Assembly: GCA_013044465.1 (NCBI GenBank)
Contig: JABEUL010000290.1
Location: forward strand, 1 to 16,699
Direction of reading: 5' to 3'
Length of the DNA stretch: 16,699 nucleotides
Source of the DNA: Acidimicrobiales bacterium
GTDB taxonomy: Bacteria; Actinomycetota; Acidimicrobiia; Acidimicrobiales; JABEUL01
Within the stretch, counting starts at the first letter, position 1, and each line of letters opens with the position of its first letter. Shown here one piece after another: positions 1 to 7,733 of this stretch. A program made the translations under genes and the position numbers. Below the pieces are notes generated by a model. It worked only from the letters and a program-made list of their open reading frames with translations. It was not told where the DNA came from and searched no databases.

Positions 1-1624
1 AAGAAGGGTAAAGCAAATACTTGATGCCAAATAGAGAGTAATCTCCTAAATTTTGATCATCAAAATAGTATTCGGGGTTACTCATTAGAGAAGCAGTCCT
101 CAGCGTATATCCAACTTCTGGAATATCAAATGCTTCTATATATTTAAAGACTGGGACGTAACCAACCCGAAATTCAGTTCCCCAATTGCTAGGCATCCCG
201 GCATATACCCTTCCTCCGGAATGAGTTTTTATGTATGCCAGAAGTGGTGCTATCTGCTTGCCTTCAATGCTCTCTGACTGACTTTGAGTGGCAATATTTG
301 CCGCATTTGCATTGTCATAATTACCCATCTGGATGAGAAGTGGAGTAGTGACTATTACTCCTATTCCAACTGCGAGAATGACACGAACCAACTTTCCAGC
401 TTTGGTCTTTGAGAACCAGCCATTTGTCCCAGGCGAGTATGACTGAATTTCACCAATTATTGTCTTGGCCAGCCATTCAACTCCTACACCAGCAATTATG
501 AGTCCAGACAGGTCACAACCAAGAAAGAACCTCCGGTAGAAAATATCTGTTCCGCCGGGAAATATATTTGCTAATGAGTGAAAAGTAGTCCGACCAAAAG
601 AAATAATGAGCGAGATTGCAAACATTGTTACCAGTGCTTGGCATCTAGGCAATTTTGGCCATTTCCTGAGGCAAACAATAAGTCCAACGGCAAATGCAAT
701 AGAAATTACCGGAAATCTTTTGTAATCAAAAGCAGCACCAGATATTAACCATGCCATAGTCTGTCTGGCACCGTAACCGTTTTCAAAATAAGTTCCATTT
801 AATATCTGATTTATTCCCGCCCACTTCCCATCGGCAATTAACGGAACTATCGCCCACATACTCGCACCAAACGAAAGTGCCAATACAACTATTGACCTAC
901 TGATTCTCAGTTTCCACCTAGAACTCCCAAATAAGGAGAACACTGCTGCCCCAATTAGTGCCAAGTATCCTGTCTCGAAATGGAAGCAGACCGTAAGGGA
1001 GATAAAGATAACAGAGGGAAATACATATCTTGGATTTCCAACTGCTTTGAAGCTATAGCCCCAAGCAAGTGGAAGCGTCCAGGAAGCGAATAACTGTGCC
1101 CACAGTCCAAAGCCAATCCAAACATATGCATTCTGCTCATATCCCACACCGGGCACTGAAACTATAAATGGGGCCAAGACCGCTGAGCAGGTGGCAGCTA
1201 ACCTGCCAAAGCCAAAAAGTCTCGATGAGATGTATATCGAAATAGGCCAAAGTGATAGAAGCAAATATAGGCTGAGGCGGAAAGCAAAGTTTGGATCGAT
1301 TATGAGCCCAATTGCTCCAACTATCATTGCCGGCAGACTTTGGTAGTGAAGCATATGCGGTGATCCTTCACCTAAATATGGAAACCAAGAAGTTAGAGGC
1401 AAGTGGCCCTGGCTGAAGCGTGCTTGGGCAAACCTGACCATCTGTTCGTGCATTGACGAGTCGTCCAAGTAGGTTACCGCTGTCAACTCGGGCAGGAGTT
1501 TCCATAAGCCATATGCACAAACTGCCGCCAAGCCTAAATAAGAAAGTATTCTCCCGTCATTGGGGCCAGCACCGATTTCAACAGCTGGCGCAGCCGGGTC
1601 CTGGATATCTACCGCACTTTCCAT
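1..1624 (-). CDS. Polytopic membrane protein, GT-C / PTPS-related type (3' end off the window)
   Basis: An open frame starts at an ATG (1622-1624) and runs without a stop to the left edge, giving about 541 visible residues; the C-terminus is missing. I see at least eight hydrophobic segments. The first, about residues 26-45, is followed by an extracytoplasmic-type loop with an acidic pair, D54-D55, then a motif with H59 and R64, and further on WFPYLGEGSPH. This layout (first helix, acidic pair in the first loop, P.WFPY..G.P) is typical of GT-C-fold lipid-linked sugar transferases and of the bacterial 6-pyruvoyl-tetrahydropterin-synthase-related membrane family. Despite that name, the family has no shown link to pterins. 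The late visible part is soluble-looking. Function is probably cell-envelope glycosylation or an uncharacterised membrane role; this is inference. It is divergent from the kinase gene on the other side of a 460-base gap. No clear Shine-Dalgarno precedes the ATG. Confidence 0.8.
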   Translation of the reverse strand, partial: MESAVDIQDPAAPAVEIGAGPNDGRILSYLGLAAVCAYGLWKLLPELTAVTYLDDSSMHEQMVRFAQARFSQGHLPLTSWFPYLGEGSPHMLHYQSLPAMIVGAIGLIIDPNFAFRLSLYLLLSLWPISIYISSRLFGFGRLAATCSAVLAPFIVSVPGVGYEQNAYVWIGFGLWAQLFASWTLPLAWGYSFKAVGNPRYVFPSVIFISLTVCFHFETGYLALIGAAVFSLFGSSRWKLRISRSIVVLALSFGASMWAIVPLIADGKWAGINQILNGTYFENGYGARQTMAWLISGAAFDYKRFPVISIAFAVGLIVCLRKWPKLPRCQALVTMFAISLIISFGRTTFHSLANIFPGGTDIFYRRFFLGCDLSGLIIAGVGVEWLAKTIIGEIQSYSPGTNGWFSKTKAGKLVRVILAVGIGVIVTTPLLIQMGNYDNANAANIATQSQSESIEGKQIAPLLAYIKTHSGGRVYAGMPSNWGTEFRVGYVPVFKYIEAFDIPEVGYTLRTASLMSNPEYYFDDQNLGDYSLFGIKYLLYPS

Positions 1625-2084
1625 AAAGTTACTGCCTATCTAAGCACAATTTGACCAGAGGCAATGTGAAATTACTATTGTTACCTTGGACAGATTTTAT
1701 TTGTCGAAATATGGTTCTTTAAATGTAAACCCCATATATTTGATTCTTTTGCCAGCGCAATGTTTTATAATGGCACGCCAAAGAGTAATTTGGACATAAG
1801 ACAACGGAAATTTAAATATTCAAGAACACCATCATGCAAGTTTGCTTCAAAGCGCTATAACTCGTTTTTCGCAAAGATTGCAAAGTACCATTGAACAAAG
1901 TGCTTCACTAATATAAGTTGTTCCAGAATTTTTAGGCTAATTTACAAATATCCTGATCACAGGCGCAGTATTGATGGCTAATAGATCAAAACATTGGGTT
2001 GGGACTTTGAATTAAATGACTGAAACATTGCCCGAGGTTCGTCTAATTTAGATTCATGGGTCTTTCCGCTGGTACTATAACGCC
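1625..2084. other. 460-base AT-rich divergent intergenic region
   Basis: This region separates the leftward membrane-protein gene from the rightward kinase gene and must hold both promoters. I found no tRNA or rRNA signature and no open frame longer than about 15 codons with a start. Two tiny frames lie head to tail at 1974-2015 and 2015-2050, but nothing supports their translation. The pentamer CAAAG occurs five times (1779, 1848, 1872, 1881, 1896), four of them within 53 bases and including the direct repeat GCAAAG-ATT-GCAAAG at 1871-1885. This may be chance in AT-rich DNA or a regulator-binding cluster. The only convincing promoter element is the -10 next to the kinase start. Confidence 0.6.
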
Positions 2085-2087
2085 GTG
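2073..2087 (+). promoter_or_regulatory. Leaderless-type -10 element before the kinase gene
   Basis: TACTAT (2073-2078) lies six bases before the GTG at 2085-2087. A TANNNT hexamer at this distance places the transcription start on the GTG itself, the arrangement of leaderless actinobacterial genes. No Shine-Dalgarno sequence precedes this GTG or the in-frame ATG at 2094, which supports leaderless translation. No good -35 hexamer is visible at 16-18 bases. Confidence 0.5.
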
Positions 2088-3614
2088 CCTAATATGAAAA
2101 AATTCCTGGCTGCAGCTGCATTGTTTTCTGCAATCGTTGCAGTTCCAAAAATCGCCAAGATCCTCGGAGAGAGGAAAGAGGCTAAAAATGAGGGACTAAT
2201 TTCTAATTCGGGTCGACTTTCACGGGGGACTGCTAGTGCAGCACTTGCTACCCGAGTAGCATCCCGAACAGCAACTACTAAAATGCGACAGCTGGTGTCG
2301 AACTCCCAAGAGTCAGAACGCTTGGAAAACGAACTAGCAATGAAGACTTCTGAAGATGTTGTAAGAACACTTGGGAATATGAAGGGCGCAATGATGAAAT
2401 TGGGCCAGCTGGCAAGTTTCGTAGATGATGGCCTTCCTGACTCAGTGAAAGAAATGCTCGCCCAGTTGCAGCAAGATGCTCCACCTATGTCAAAGGAACT
2501 CTCGGCAAAAGTCATTCGAGACGAACTTGGAAGTAACCCAGAAAAGATTTTTAAGGAATGGAACCCTATTCCTATTGCCGCAGCATCTATTGGTCAAGTT
2601 CATCGGGCTCTCACTCACGATGGTCACGTCGTTGCCGTTAAAGTTCAGTACCCGGGAGTTGCTGAAACCATACTTGCAGATCTCGCAAATATTGACCTAG
2701 CCGGATTTGCCACTCCTTTCATATGGAAAGGTCTAGATCTAAAGGCTCTAACTGAAGAATTAAGAACTCGCCTAATGGAAGAAGTTGACTACAACCTTGA
2801 AGCATCAAACCAGTCCATGTTTTCTGATTTTTACTGTGATCATCCCTTCATCCATGTTCCCAAAGTTTTTCCCGAACTCTCAAGCGGCAAAGTACTAACA
2901 ACTGAATTTGTAAAAGGCGATCGATTTGAGGTACTCGAGACCTGGGATCAAGAACAAAAGGATCTAGCCGCTGAATCAATTTATCGATTTGCATTTCGGA
3001 GTCTCTATAGGCTTCATGCCTTTAACGGAGATCCGCATCCTGGAAATTATCTTTTCAGAGGTGACGGCAAGGTAGCATTTCTAGATTTCGGATTGGTGAA
3101 GTTTTTCAACGCCGAAGAGCTTGAGCTCTTGTTGAATATTATTCGATTCAGCGTGATTACGCCTGACTCTACTAAGCAAAGAAATGCTGTTGAAAAAGCA
3201 GGATTCTTGGTGCCGGGAGCACCTGTGAGCGATGAAGATGTGACACAGTTTATGGAGGTATTTATGGCTCTAGTCGCTCAAGATGAAGATATGCAACTCA
3301 CACCTGAATACGCTTCTTCTGTAGCCAGAAGAGTGCTATTTGGAAGAGCTAGCCATGCATCTGTAGTGACATATGCAAATATTCCACCTGCATTTGCTCT
3401 TTTGCAGCGTATTAATTTGGGTCTCCTGGCAATTTTAGGAAGACTTCAAGCAACAGCTAATTGGAGAGCAATTTCTGAAGAGGTTTGGCCAGAGATCAGC
3501 GCAGAACCTAAATCAAAGCTCGGCAAGTTGGAAAATGAATGGTGGCTAGATACCAGGAAGAGGATTTCGCAAGGGGATTTTGACCATTTAGGTACTAGCT
3601 CGCCTACTAACTAA
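2085..3614 (+). CDS. ABC1/UbiB (AarF/ADCK) family atypical kinase
   Basis: This 509-residue protein has the whole signature of the ABC1/UbiB atypical kinases: the KxGQ motif (K105-Q108), an alanine-rich nucleotide loop AAASIGQVH (165-173), VAVK with lysine 186, an ExD motif in EEVDYN (E233, D235), the NGDPHPGN catalytic loop (314-321) and DFGL (334-337). The family is known for ATP-dependent roles linked to isoprenoid lipid or quinone metabolism; UbiB and COQ8 are the studied members. The substrate in actinobacteria is unknown, so I give no gene symbol. Residues 7-24 form a hydrophobic segment that could anchor the N-terminus in the membrane. I chose the GTG start because a -10 element sits six bases upstream; the alternative is ATG at 2094. 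The gene stands alone on the plus strand, and its last 27 bases overlap the 3' end of the convergent PHP gene. Confidence 0.92.
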   Translation: MPNMKKFLAAAALFSAIVAVPKIAKILGERKEAKNEGLISNSGRLSRGTASAALATRVASRTATTKMRQLVSNSQESERLENELAMKTSEDVVRTLGNMKGAMMKLGQLASFVDDGLPDSVKEMLAQLQQDAPPMSKELSAKVIRDELGSNPEKIFKEWNPIPIAAASIGQVHRALTHDGHVVAVKVQYPGVAETILADLANIDLAGFATPFIWKGLDLKALTEELRTRLMEEVDYNLEASNQSMFSDFYCDHPFIHVPKVFPELSSGKVLTTEFVKGDRFEVLETWDQEQKDLAAESIYRFAFRSLYRLHAFNGDPHPGNYLFRGDGKVAFLDFGLVKFFNAEELELLLNIIRFSVITPDSTKQRNAVEKAGFLVPGAPVSDEDVTQFMEVFMALVAQDEDMQLTPEYASSVARRVLFGRASHASVVTYANIPPAFALLQRINLGLLAILGRLQATANWRAISEEVWPEISAEPKSKLGKLENEWWLDTRKRISQGDFDHLGTSSPTN

Positions 3615-4448
3615 CTCCTCAAGCACTTGATCTGGAACTTTTAGATCTCCGAGCCCAGTTCCAACATTTAAATCCGGCTTATAGCTGCCGTGATAATCAG
3701 AGCCTCCAGTTGGGACGAGATCAAGGTCTCTAGCGAGCGAGACAAGTGCTTGCCTCTCGGATTTCGTGTAGCGTCCGTAGTAGGACTCTAGGCCTACGAG
3801 GCCGAAGCTCCTCAGTTCTCTAAGTGGTTCAACCAAATCTTTGACATTGTCAACAAGAAATAAAGGATGGGCCACTACTGCCACACCACCAGATGCATTA
3901 GCTAAGTTGATGGCATCTTCCGGAGTTAGTCTCGCCTTTGGGATATAAGCCTTTCCAGTCGATCCCAAAATCTGATCAAAAGCATCTTGCACGCTTTGAA
4001 CATACCCATGATTTACCAGTGCCTGTGCAAAGTGTGGGCGGCCAATCCCTTGTCCTTTGGCCATGAGAGATACTTCTTCGATTGAAATTTCGAAGCCGAG
4101 TTCATTTAGCTTTCCGATTAGTCTTTCATTTCTGGTATCTCTGTCGTTTTGCAGCCTCAATAGTTCACTTGATAGAGGTTCAATGCCCATATCCACAAAA
4201 TAAATAAGCATGTGGCACGAAACTTCTTTTTCTTTGGAGCTAAATTTCCAAACGCAGGACAGTTCGCACCCTGCTACTAAGGTAATCCCAAGCTCAGTGG
4301 CTTTTTTGCTAGCTTCTTCTAGTCCATCTAAACGATCATGGTCCGTAAGAGCTATCGCACTAAGCCCCGCTCTCTTTGCCAACTCCACAACTCTTGCGGG
4401 AGATTCCGACCCGTCTGAAAAATATGAATGGGTATGTAGATCTATCAC
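3588..4448 (-). CDS. PHP-domain metal-dependent phosphoesterase (RNase AM / TrpH-like)
   Basis: The 286-residue protein carries the polymerase-and-histidinol-phosphatase (PHP) metal-binding set: DLHTHSYFSDG (H5, H7, D12), TDHD (35-38), GCELSC with E62, H79, AHP with H194, and GGSDYHG (D251, H253). An inserted region with GRPHFAQALV (136-145) and the GLVGLESYYGRY stretch (216-227) match the YciV/TrpH branch. Studied members of that branch are 3',5'-nucleoside bisphosphate phosphatases or 5'-3' exoribonucleases that trim RNA ends. The specific substrate here is inferred. The start is a GTG nine bases after the lysS stop, so it is probably co-transcribed with lysS; a weak GGAAG lies about 13 bases upstream. 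It ends the long minus-strand block, and its last codons overlap those of the convergent kinase gene. Confidence 0.88.
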   Translation of the reverse strand: MIDLHTHSYFSDGSESPARVVELAKRAGLSAIALTDHDRLDGLEEASKKATELGITLVAGCELSCVWKFSSKEKEVSCHMLIYFVDMGIEPLSSELLRLQNDRDTRNERLIGKLNELGFEISIEEVSLMAKGQGIGRPHFAQALVNHGYVQSVQDAFDQILGSTGKAYIPKARLTPEDAINLANASGGVAVVAHPLFLVDNVKDLVEPLRELRSFGLVGLESYYGRYTKSERQALVSLARDLDLVPTGGSDYHGSYKPDLNVGTGLGDLKVPDQVLEELVSRRAST

Positions 4449-4457
4449 AAGTTATGC

Positions 4458-5882
4458 TCAGCTTCCACTTTGCCCAAGTGGTCTTAAAGTCGGAAAAAGT
4501 ACAACGTCTCTAATTGTCGGCGTGTCAGTTAACAACATAACCAATCTGTCGATCCCGATTCCCAGGCCAGCCGTTGGAGGCAGGCCATACTCCAAAGCCT
4601 GCAGATAGTTTTCATCCAACATCATTGCCTCATCGTCGCCTGCCGCTCTCTCTTGTGCTTGAGCTTCAAATCGTTCACGTTGGTCATCTGGATCAATTAA
4701 CTCGCTAAAGCAGTTTCCCAGCTCCCTTCCAGCCACGATTGGCTCAAATCTCTCTACTAGAAGCGGATCATCACGATGTTTTCTTGCCAACGGAGATACC
4801 TCGGCTGGATAATCACAGACAAAAATTGGGCCAAATAGAGCGCTTTCAGTGGTCTTCTCATAGATTTCCAAGAGCACCTTTCCAGAACCCCAACTCTCAT
4901 TAACTGGAATATTGAAATTCTCTGCAATACTACGTAATTGGTCCAATGGAGTGTGCACGCTGACTGTGAGCCCTGCAACTTCCTCAATCAATTCGACCAT
5001 CGTTGCTCTTCTCCAAGGCGGAGTTAAATCTAGCTCCCTTCCGCCATAACTTATCTTGGTGGTTCCATTGATCTCAATTGAGAGATTTGCCACAAGATTC
5101 TCCATTAACACCATTAAATCCCTATAGTCGGCATAGGCTTGGTAAAGCTCTAGCAGAGTGAATTCCGGGTTGTGCCTAGTGGAAAGTCCTTCATTTCGAA
5201 ATACACGTCCTATCTCAAAAACCTTTTCAAACCCTCCGACTACAAGTCTCTTGAGGTAAAGTTCGGGAGCAATTCTAAGATAAAGGTCCATATCAAGGGC
5301 TCTGTGGTGGGTTGTGAATGGCTCTGCATGAGCACCGCCTGGAATTGGGTGCAATACGGGCGTTTCAACCTCAACGAATCCATCCTTTTCCAGGAATCTT
5401 CGTATGAAAGAAATTATTCGAGCTCGCTTCAGAGCAACTTCCCTAGGTGCTTCATTTGCCCACAGGTCAACCTCTCTATGCCTAAATCGGAGTTCGGGAT
5501 CAGATATCCCCTTCCACTTGTCTCCAAATCCACGCCTGGCTTGGGCCAATAGCTCCCAACTTTCAACTTGAACACTTAGCTCCCCACGCTTGGTTCTAAC
5601 TACTTCCCCGTGGACGCCTATCCAATCGCCCAAGGACAGTTTTACAAGTTCTTCGAAGTTTGCCGCTGTCTTTTCAAGTGCAAATAGCTGGATCTTGCCA
5701 TTCCAACTCTCAAGAGTCCCAAAAAACAGCTTGCCTTGGGGCCTTGAAAGCATCAGGCGCCCAGCAATGCTTACTACTTCACCTGAATTTTCACCTGCTT
5801 CGAGCTTGTCTTGATACTTTTCAACGATGTCACCTATGGACGTGGTCGTTTCGAATTTATAGGGAATCATTGCTCTGATCAC
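4458..5882 (-). CDS. lysS: Lysyl-tRNA synthetase, class II
   Basis: It charges tRNA-Lys with lysine in the cytoplasm. The 474 residues contain an N-terminal OB-fold anticodon-binding domain (about 35-112) and a class II catalytic core. The core shows motif 1 around GFVEVETPVL (168-177), motif 2 FEIGRVFRNEGLSTRHNPEF (222-241) and motif 3 GLGIGIDR (439-446). The N-terminal arm before the OB fold is shorter than in many LysRS. Two starts are possible. The GTG at 5880-5882 has TATCGT six bases upstream, which would suit a leaderless mRNA. The ATG four codons later (5868-5870) has an AAGAAGTGA Shine-Dalgarno-like stretch about eight bases upstream. It follows coaX after a 132-base gap, which suggests its own promoter, and it is followed closely by the PHP gene. 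Confidence 0.96.
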   Translation of the reverse strand: MIRAMIPYKFETTTSIGDIVEKYQDKLEAGENSGEVVSIAGRLMLSRPQGKLFFGTLESWNGKIQLFALEKTAANFEELVKLSLGDWIGVHGEVVRTKRGELSVQVESWELLAQARRGFGDKWKGISDPELRFRHREVDLWANEAPREVALKRARIISFIRRFLEKDGFVEVETPVLHPIPGGAHAEPFTTHHRALDMDLYLRIAPELYLKRLVVGGFEKVFEIGRVFRNEGLSTRHNPEFTLLELYQAYADYRDLMVLMENLVANLSIEINGTTKISYGGRELDLTPPWRRATMVELIEEVAGLTVSVHTPLDQLRSIAENFNIPVNESWGSGKVLLEIYEKTTESALFGPIFVCDYPAEVSPLARKHRDDPLLVERFEPIVAGRELGNCFSELIDPDDQRERFEAQAQERAAGDDEAMMLDENYLQALEYGLPPTAGLGIGIDRLVMLLTDTPTIRDVVLFPTLRPLGQSGS

Positions 5883-6014
5883 TTCTTTACGATATAGCTA
5901 GGGAATTAATCTATCTAATTCTATTTGGAAAATAACTGGCATAATTACTCGTTGCACAATCGTCACCAAATGTGAATTCAAACTGGATTTTAGACCTCAG
6001 CTCAGGCAAATAGA
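5883..6014 (-). promoter_or_regulatory. Probable promoter region of lysS
   Basis: This 132-base AT-rich gap between coaX and lysS is the longest in the minus-strand block. Reading leftward, TAGAAT (5923 to 5918) is a good -10 candidate that would give a leader of about 40 bases to the ATG at 5870. TATCGT (5894 to 5889) would give a leaderless start on the GTG at 5882. No strong -35 is seen for either. I found no T-box features and no terminator hairpin after coaX. Confidence 0.3.
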
Positions 6015-6782
6015 TCATTGATTTCGGTCATAGATGATTCTGAGGCCGTGTAGGGTGAGCCAAGGATCGTGGTGATTCACCTTAGCCGAAAGTGGGGTAA
6101 TAAGCCCTGCCAAACCACCGGTTGCCACTATTTCAGACTTTCCAAGCTCCACTTCAAAACGTTCACAAATGCTATCCACCTGTCCGACAAATCCATAAAG
6201 TGCCCCGCTTTGCAATGACTCAACGGTTGACTTGCCTATGACTCTTTTTGGCTCAACTAACTCCACTCTTCTTAGTGCAGCGGCCTGTGAAAACAGTGCA
6301 TCCATTGATATCTGAATTCCCGGTGTAATTGCACCACCCAAGTACTCTCCGGCTCCCGATATGGCATCAAATGTTGTTGCTGTGCCCATATCAACAACAA
6401 TGCAAGGCCCACCATATCTTTCGTAAGCACCAACTGCATTTGTGATTCGATCGGCTCCGACTTCTTTAGGATTGTCGTAAAGAATTGGCATCCCCGTCTT
6501 GATTCCTGGTTCCACAATAACTAAGTGACTCTTGAACCAGCGCTCAGCCATAATTCTAAATTCTCCGGTCACTCTGGGCACCGAGGAGGAAAATGCCATG
6601 CCAGATATCCTCTTGGAATCGTGATCACCTAGCGAGAGTAGTTCTGTGAGTAGTAGCGCATACTCATCTGCAGTCCTCTCTACAACTGTAGAGAGCCTCC
6701 AGTGCTCAATAAGTTTATCTGTATCATGTTCGAACAAACCAATAACGGTCTGAGTATTTCCTACATCAATTGTGAGTAACAA
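6015..6782 (-). CDS. coaX: Type III pantothenate kinase
   Basis: CoaX phosphorylates pantothenate to 4'-phosphopantothenate, the first committed step of coenzyme A synthesis. The 255-residue length is normal. The ASKHA-fold motifs are present: DVGNT at residues 6-10 (phosphate 1 loop), GADRI (109-113), VVDMGTATT (129-137, with the conserved D131), GGAITPG (149-155) and the late glycine-rich ATGGLAG. The start is a TTG (6780-6782), chosen because it places MLLTIDVGNT exactly where family members begin; GGGAG lies about 12 bases upstream. It is 16 bases after nadC, so the two are very probably one transcript. Together with panC and panD upstream it supplies the pantothenate-to-CoA entry. Confidence 0.95.
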   Translation of the reverse strand: MLLTIDVGNTQTVIGLFEHDTDKLIEHWRLSTVVERTADEYALLLTELLSLGDHDSKRISGMAFSSSVPRVTGEFRIMAERWFKSHLVIVEPGIKTGMPILYDNPKEVGADRITNAVGAYERYGGPCIVVDMGTATTFDAISGAGEYLGGAITPGIQISMDALFSQAAALRRVELVEPKRVIGKSTVESLQSGALYGFVGQVDSICERFEVELGKSEIVATGGLAGLITPLSAKVNHHDPWLTLHGLRIIYDRNQ

Positions 6783-6798
6783 CTTAGTGACTATCTCC

Positions 6799-7650
6799 CT
6801 ATGAAATAAAATCTAGTCCGACATCAAGGATTGGCGCCGAGTGAGTAATTGCGCCAATACTTATTAAATCAGCTCCGGCCAATGCATAGTCGCTTACAGA
6901 TTCAAGGTTCACGCCACCTGACACCTCAATAAGTACCCCATTGGTGACTTTGTTAACGATGTCTCTTGCTTCTTTGACCAAAGAAGGTTTCATATTGTCG
7001 CACATGATGACGGTAGCACCGTGATTAGCTGCTTGACTCACTTGATCTAGGGAATCACACTCAACTTCAATCATTCTTCCTGGCCACTTAGCTTTTGCAA
7101 GCATTACCGCTCCTTCTATGCCGAGAGATGCCACGTGATTATCTTTGATGAGGACTGCTTCGCTCAAATTGCCTCGGTGATTTGCTCCTCCGCCGGATCG
7201 TACAGCTGCTTTTTCTAATGACCTAAGCCCTGGTGTGGTTTTCCTGGTATCCCAGATGACCACATTTGGATTGGCGGCTTTTGCAATGTCGACGAACTTC
7301 CTTGTAAGTGAGGCAACTCCAGAAAGGTGAGATAGGAAATTAAGAGCTGTCCTCTCTCCTGTCAAAATGTTTCGAAGTGAGCCACTTACTCGAGCAATGA
7401 CGTCACCATTTCCCACCAAACAACCGTCGTCTAACAAGAGTTCACACTTAATCGAAGGATCAATTATCCCGTAAACAAGTGGGATGCAGTAAGAGCCAGC
7501 TATCACTCCGCTCGATCTTGATACAAAGGCTAGGGTAGCGACCTTATCAAGCTCTATTAGTGAAGCAGTTAAGTCGCCATTTGGAATCAAGTCCTCTTCC
7601 AATGCAAGTCTTATGATCTTTTCGGCTGCAATTTTAAGGAAAGCATCCAT
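6799..7650 (-). CDS. nadC: Nicotinate-nucleotide pyrophosphorylase (carboxylating)
   Basis: NadC (quinolinate phosphoribosyltransferase) converts quinolinate and PRPP to nicotinate mononucleotide, CO2 and pyrophosphate in de novo NAD synthesis. From the chosen start it has 283 residues, usual for the family. Signature motifs are GERTALNFLSHLSG (98-111), DTRKTTPGLR (134-143), the GGGANHR substrate loop (153-159), LIKDNH (167-172), IEVE and SGGV. I chose ATG 7648-7650 over the in-frame ATG at 7666-7668 because GAGGT lies seven bases before the former, while nothing resembling a ribosome binding site precedes the latter. The longer form would be 289 residues. It lies 83 bases downstream of nadB and 16 bases before coaX. 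Confidence 0.96.
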   Translation of the reverse strand: MDAFLKIAAEKIIRLALEEDLIPNGDLTASLIELDKVATLAFVSRSSGVIAGSYCIPLVYGIIDPSIKCELLLDDGCLVGNGDVIARVSGSLRNILTGERTALNFLSHLSGVASLTRKFVDIAKAANPNVVIWDTRKTTPGLRSLEKAAVRSGGGANHRGNLSEAVLIKDNHVASLGIEGAVMLAKAKWPGRMIEVECDSLDQVSQAANHGATVIMCDNMKPSLVKEARDIVNKVTNGVLIEVSGGVNLESVSDYALAGADLISIGAITHSAPILDVGLDFIS

Positions 7651-7662
7651 AGGTTTTACCTC
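7651..7662 (-). promoter_or_regulatory. nadC: Ribosome binding site fixing the nadC start
   Basis: Reading leftward, GAGGT followed by AAAACCT lies directly before ATG 7650. This is one of the best Shine-Dalgarno matches in the window and places the nadC start six codons inside the longest open frame. Confidence 0.6.
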
Positions 7663-7733
7663 GGGCATAATACAATCTTAGAGAGTTAAGAAGCTTCGCT
7701 CTGACTGCCTGGTCACGAAGGGGTGGATATCCA

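Noticed and set aside
1974..2050. Two short head-to-tail upstream reading frames (13 and 11 codons)
   Set aside because: They have no ribosome binding site, and the better -10 element for the kinase gene lies downstream of them, so they would not be on its transcript.
2034..2050. GGTTCG near 2036 as a tRNA T-loop
   Set aside because: The following bases do not fit the T-loop consensus and no acceptor or anticodon stem could be paired around it.
2075..2515. A 146-codon open frame antisense to the start of the kinase gene
   Set aside because: It is fully covered by the well-supported kinase gene, its product is low-complexity and Ser-rich without recognisable motifs, and it has no promoter or ribosome binding site.
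3633..3663. Inverted repeat TGGAACT / AGTTCCA as a terminator for the kinase gene
   Set aside because: The loop is 17 bases, the stem is AT-rich, and no T run follows on the plus strand; it lies within PHP coding sequence.
4210..4608. A 132-codon plus-strand frame across the PHP/lysS junction
   Set aside because: It is a shadow of two strongly conserved genes on the other strand and has no recognisable motif.
5172..5552. A 126-codon plus-strand frame inside lysS
   Set aside because: It lies opposite the LysRS catalytic motif 2 region, so its openness follows from codon use in lysS.
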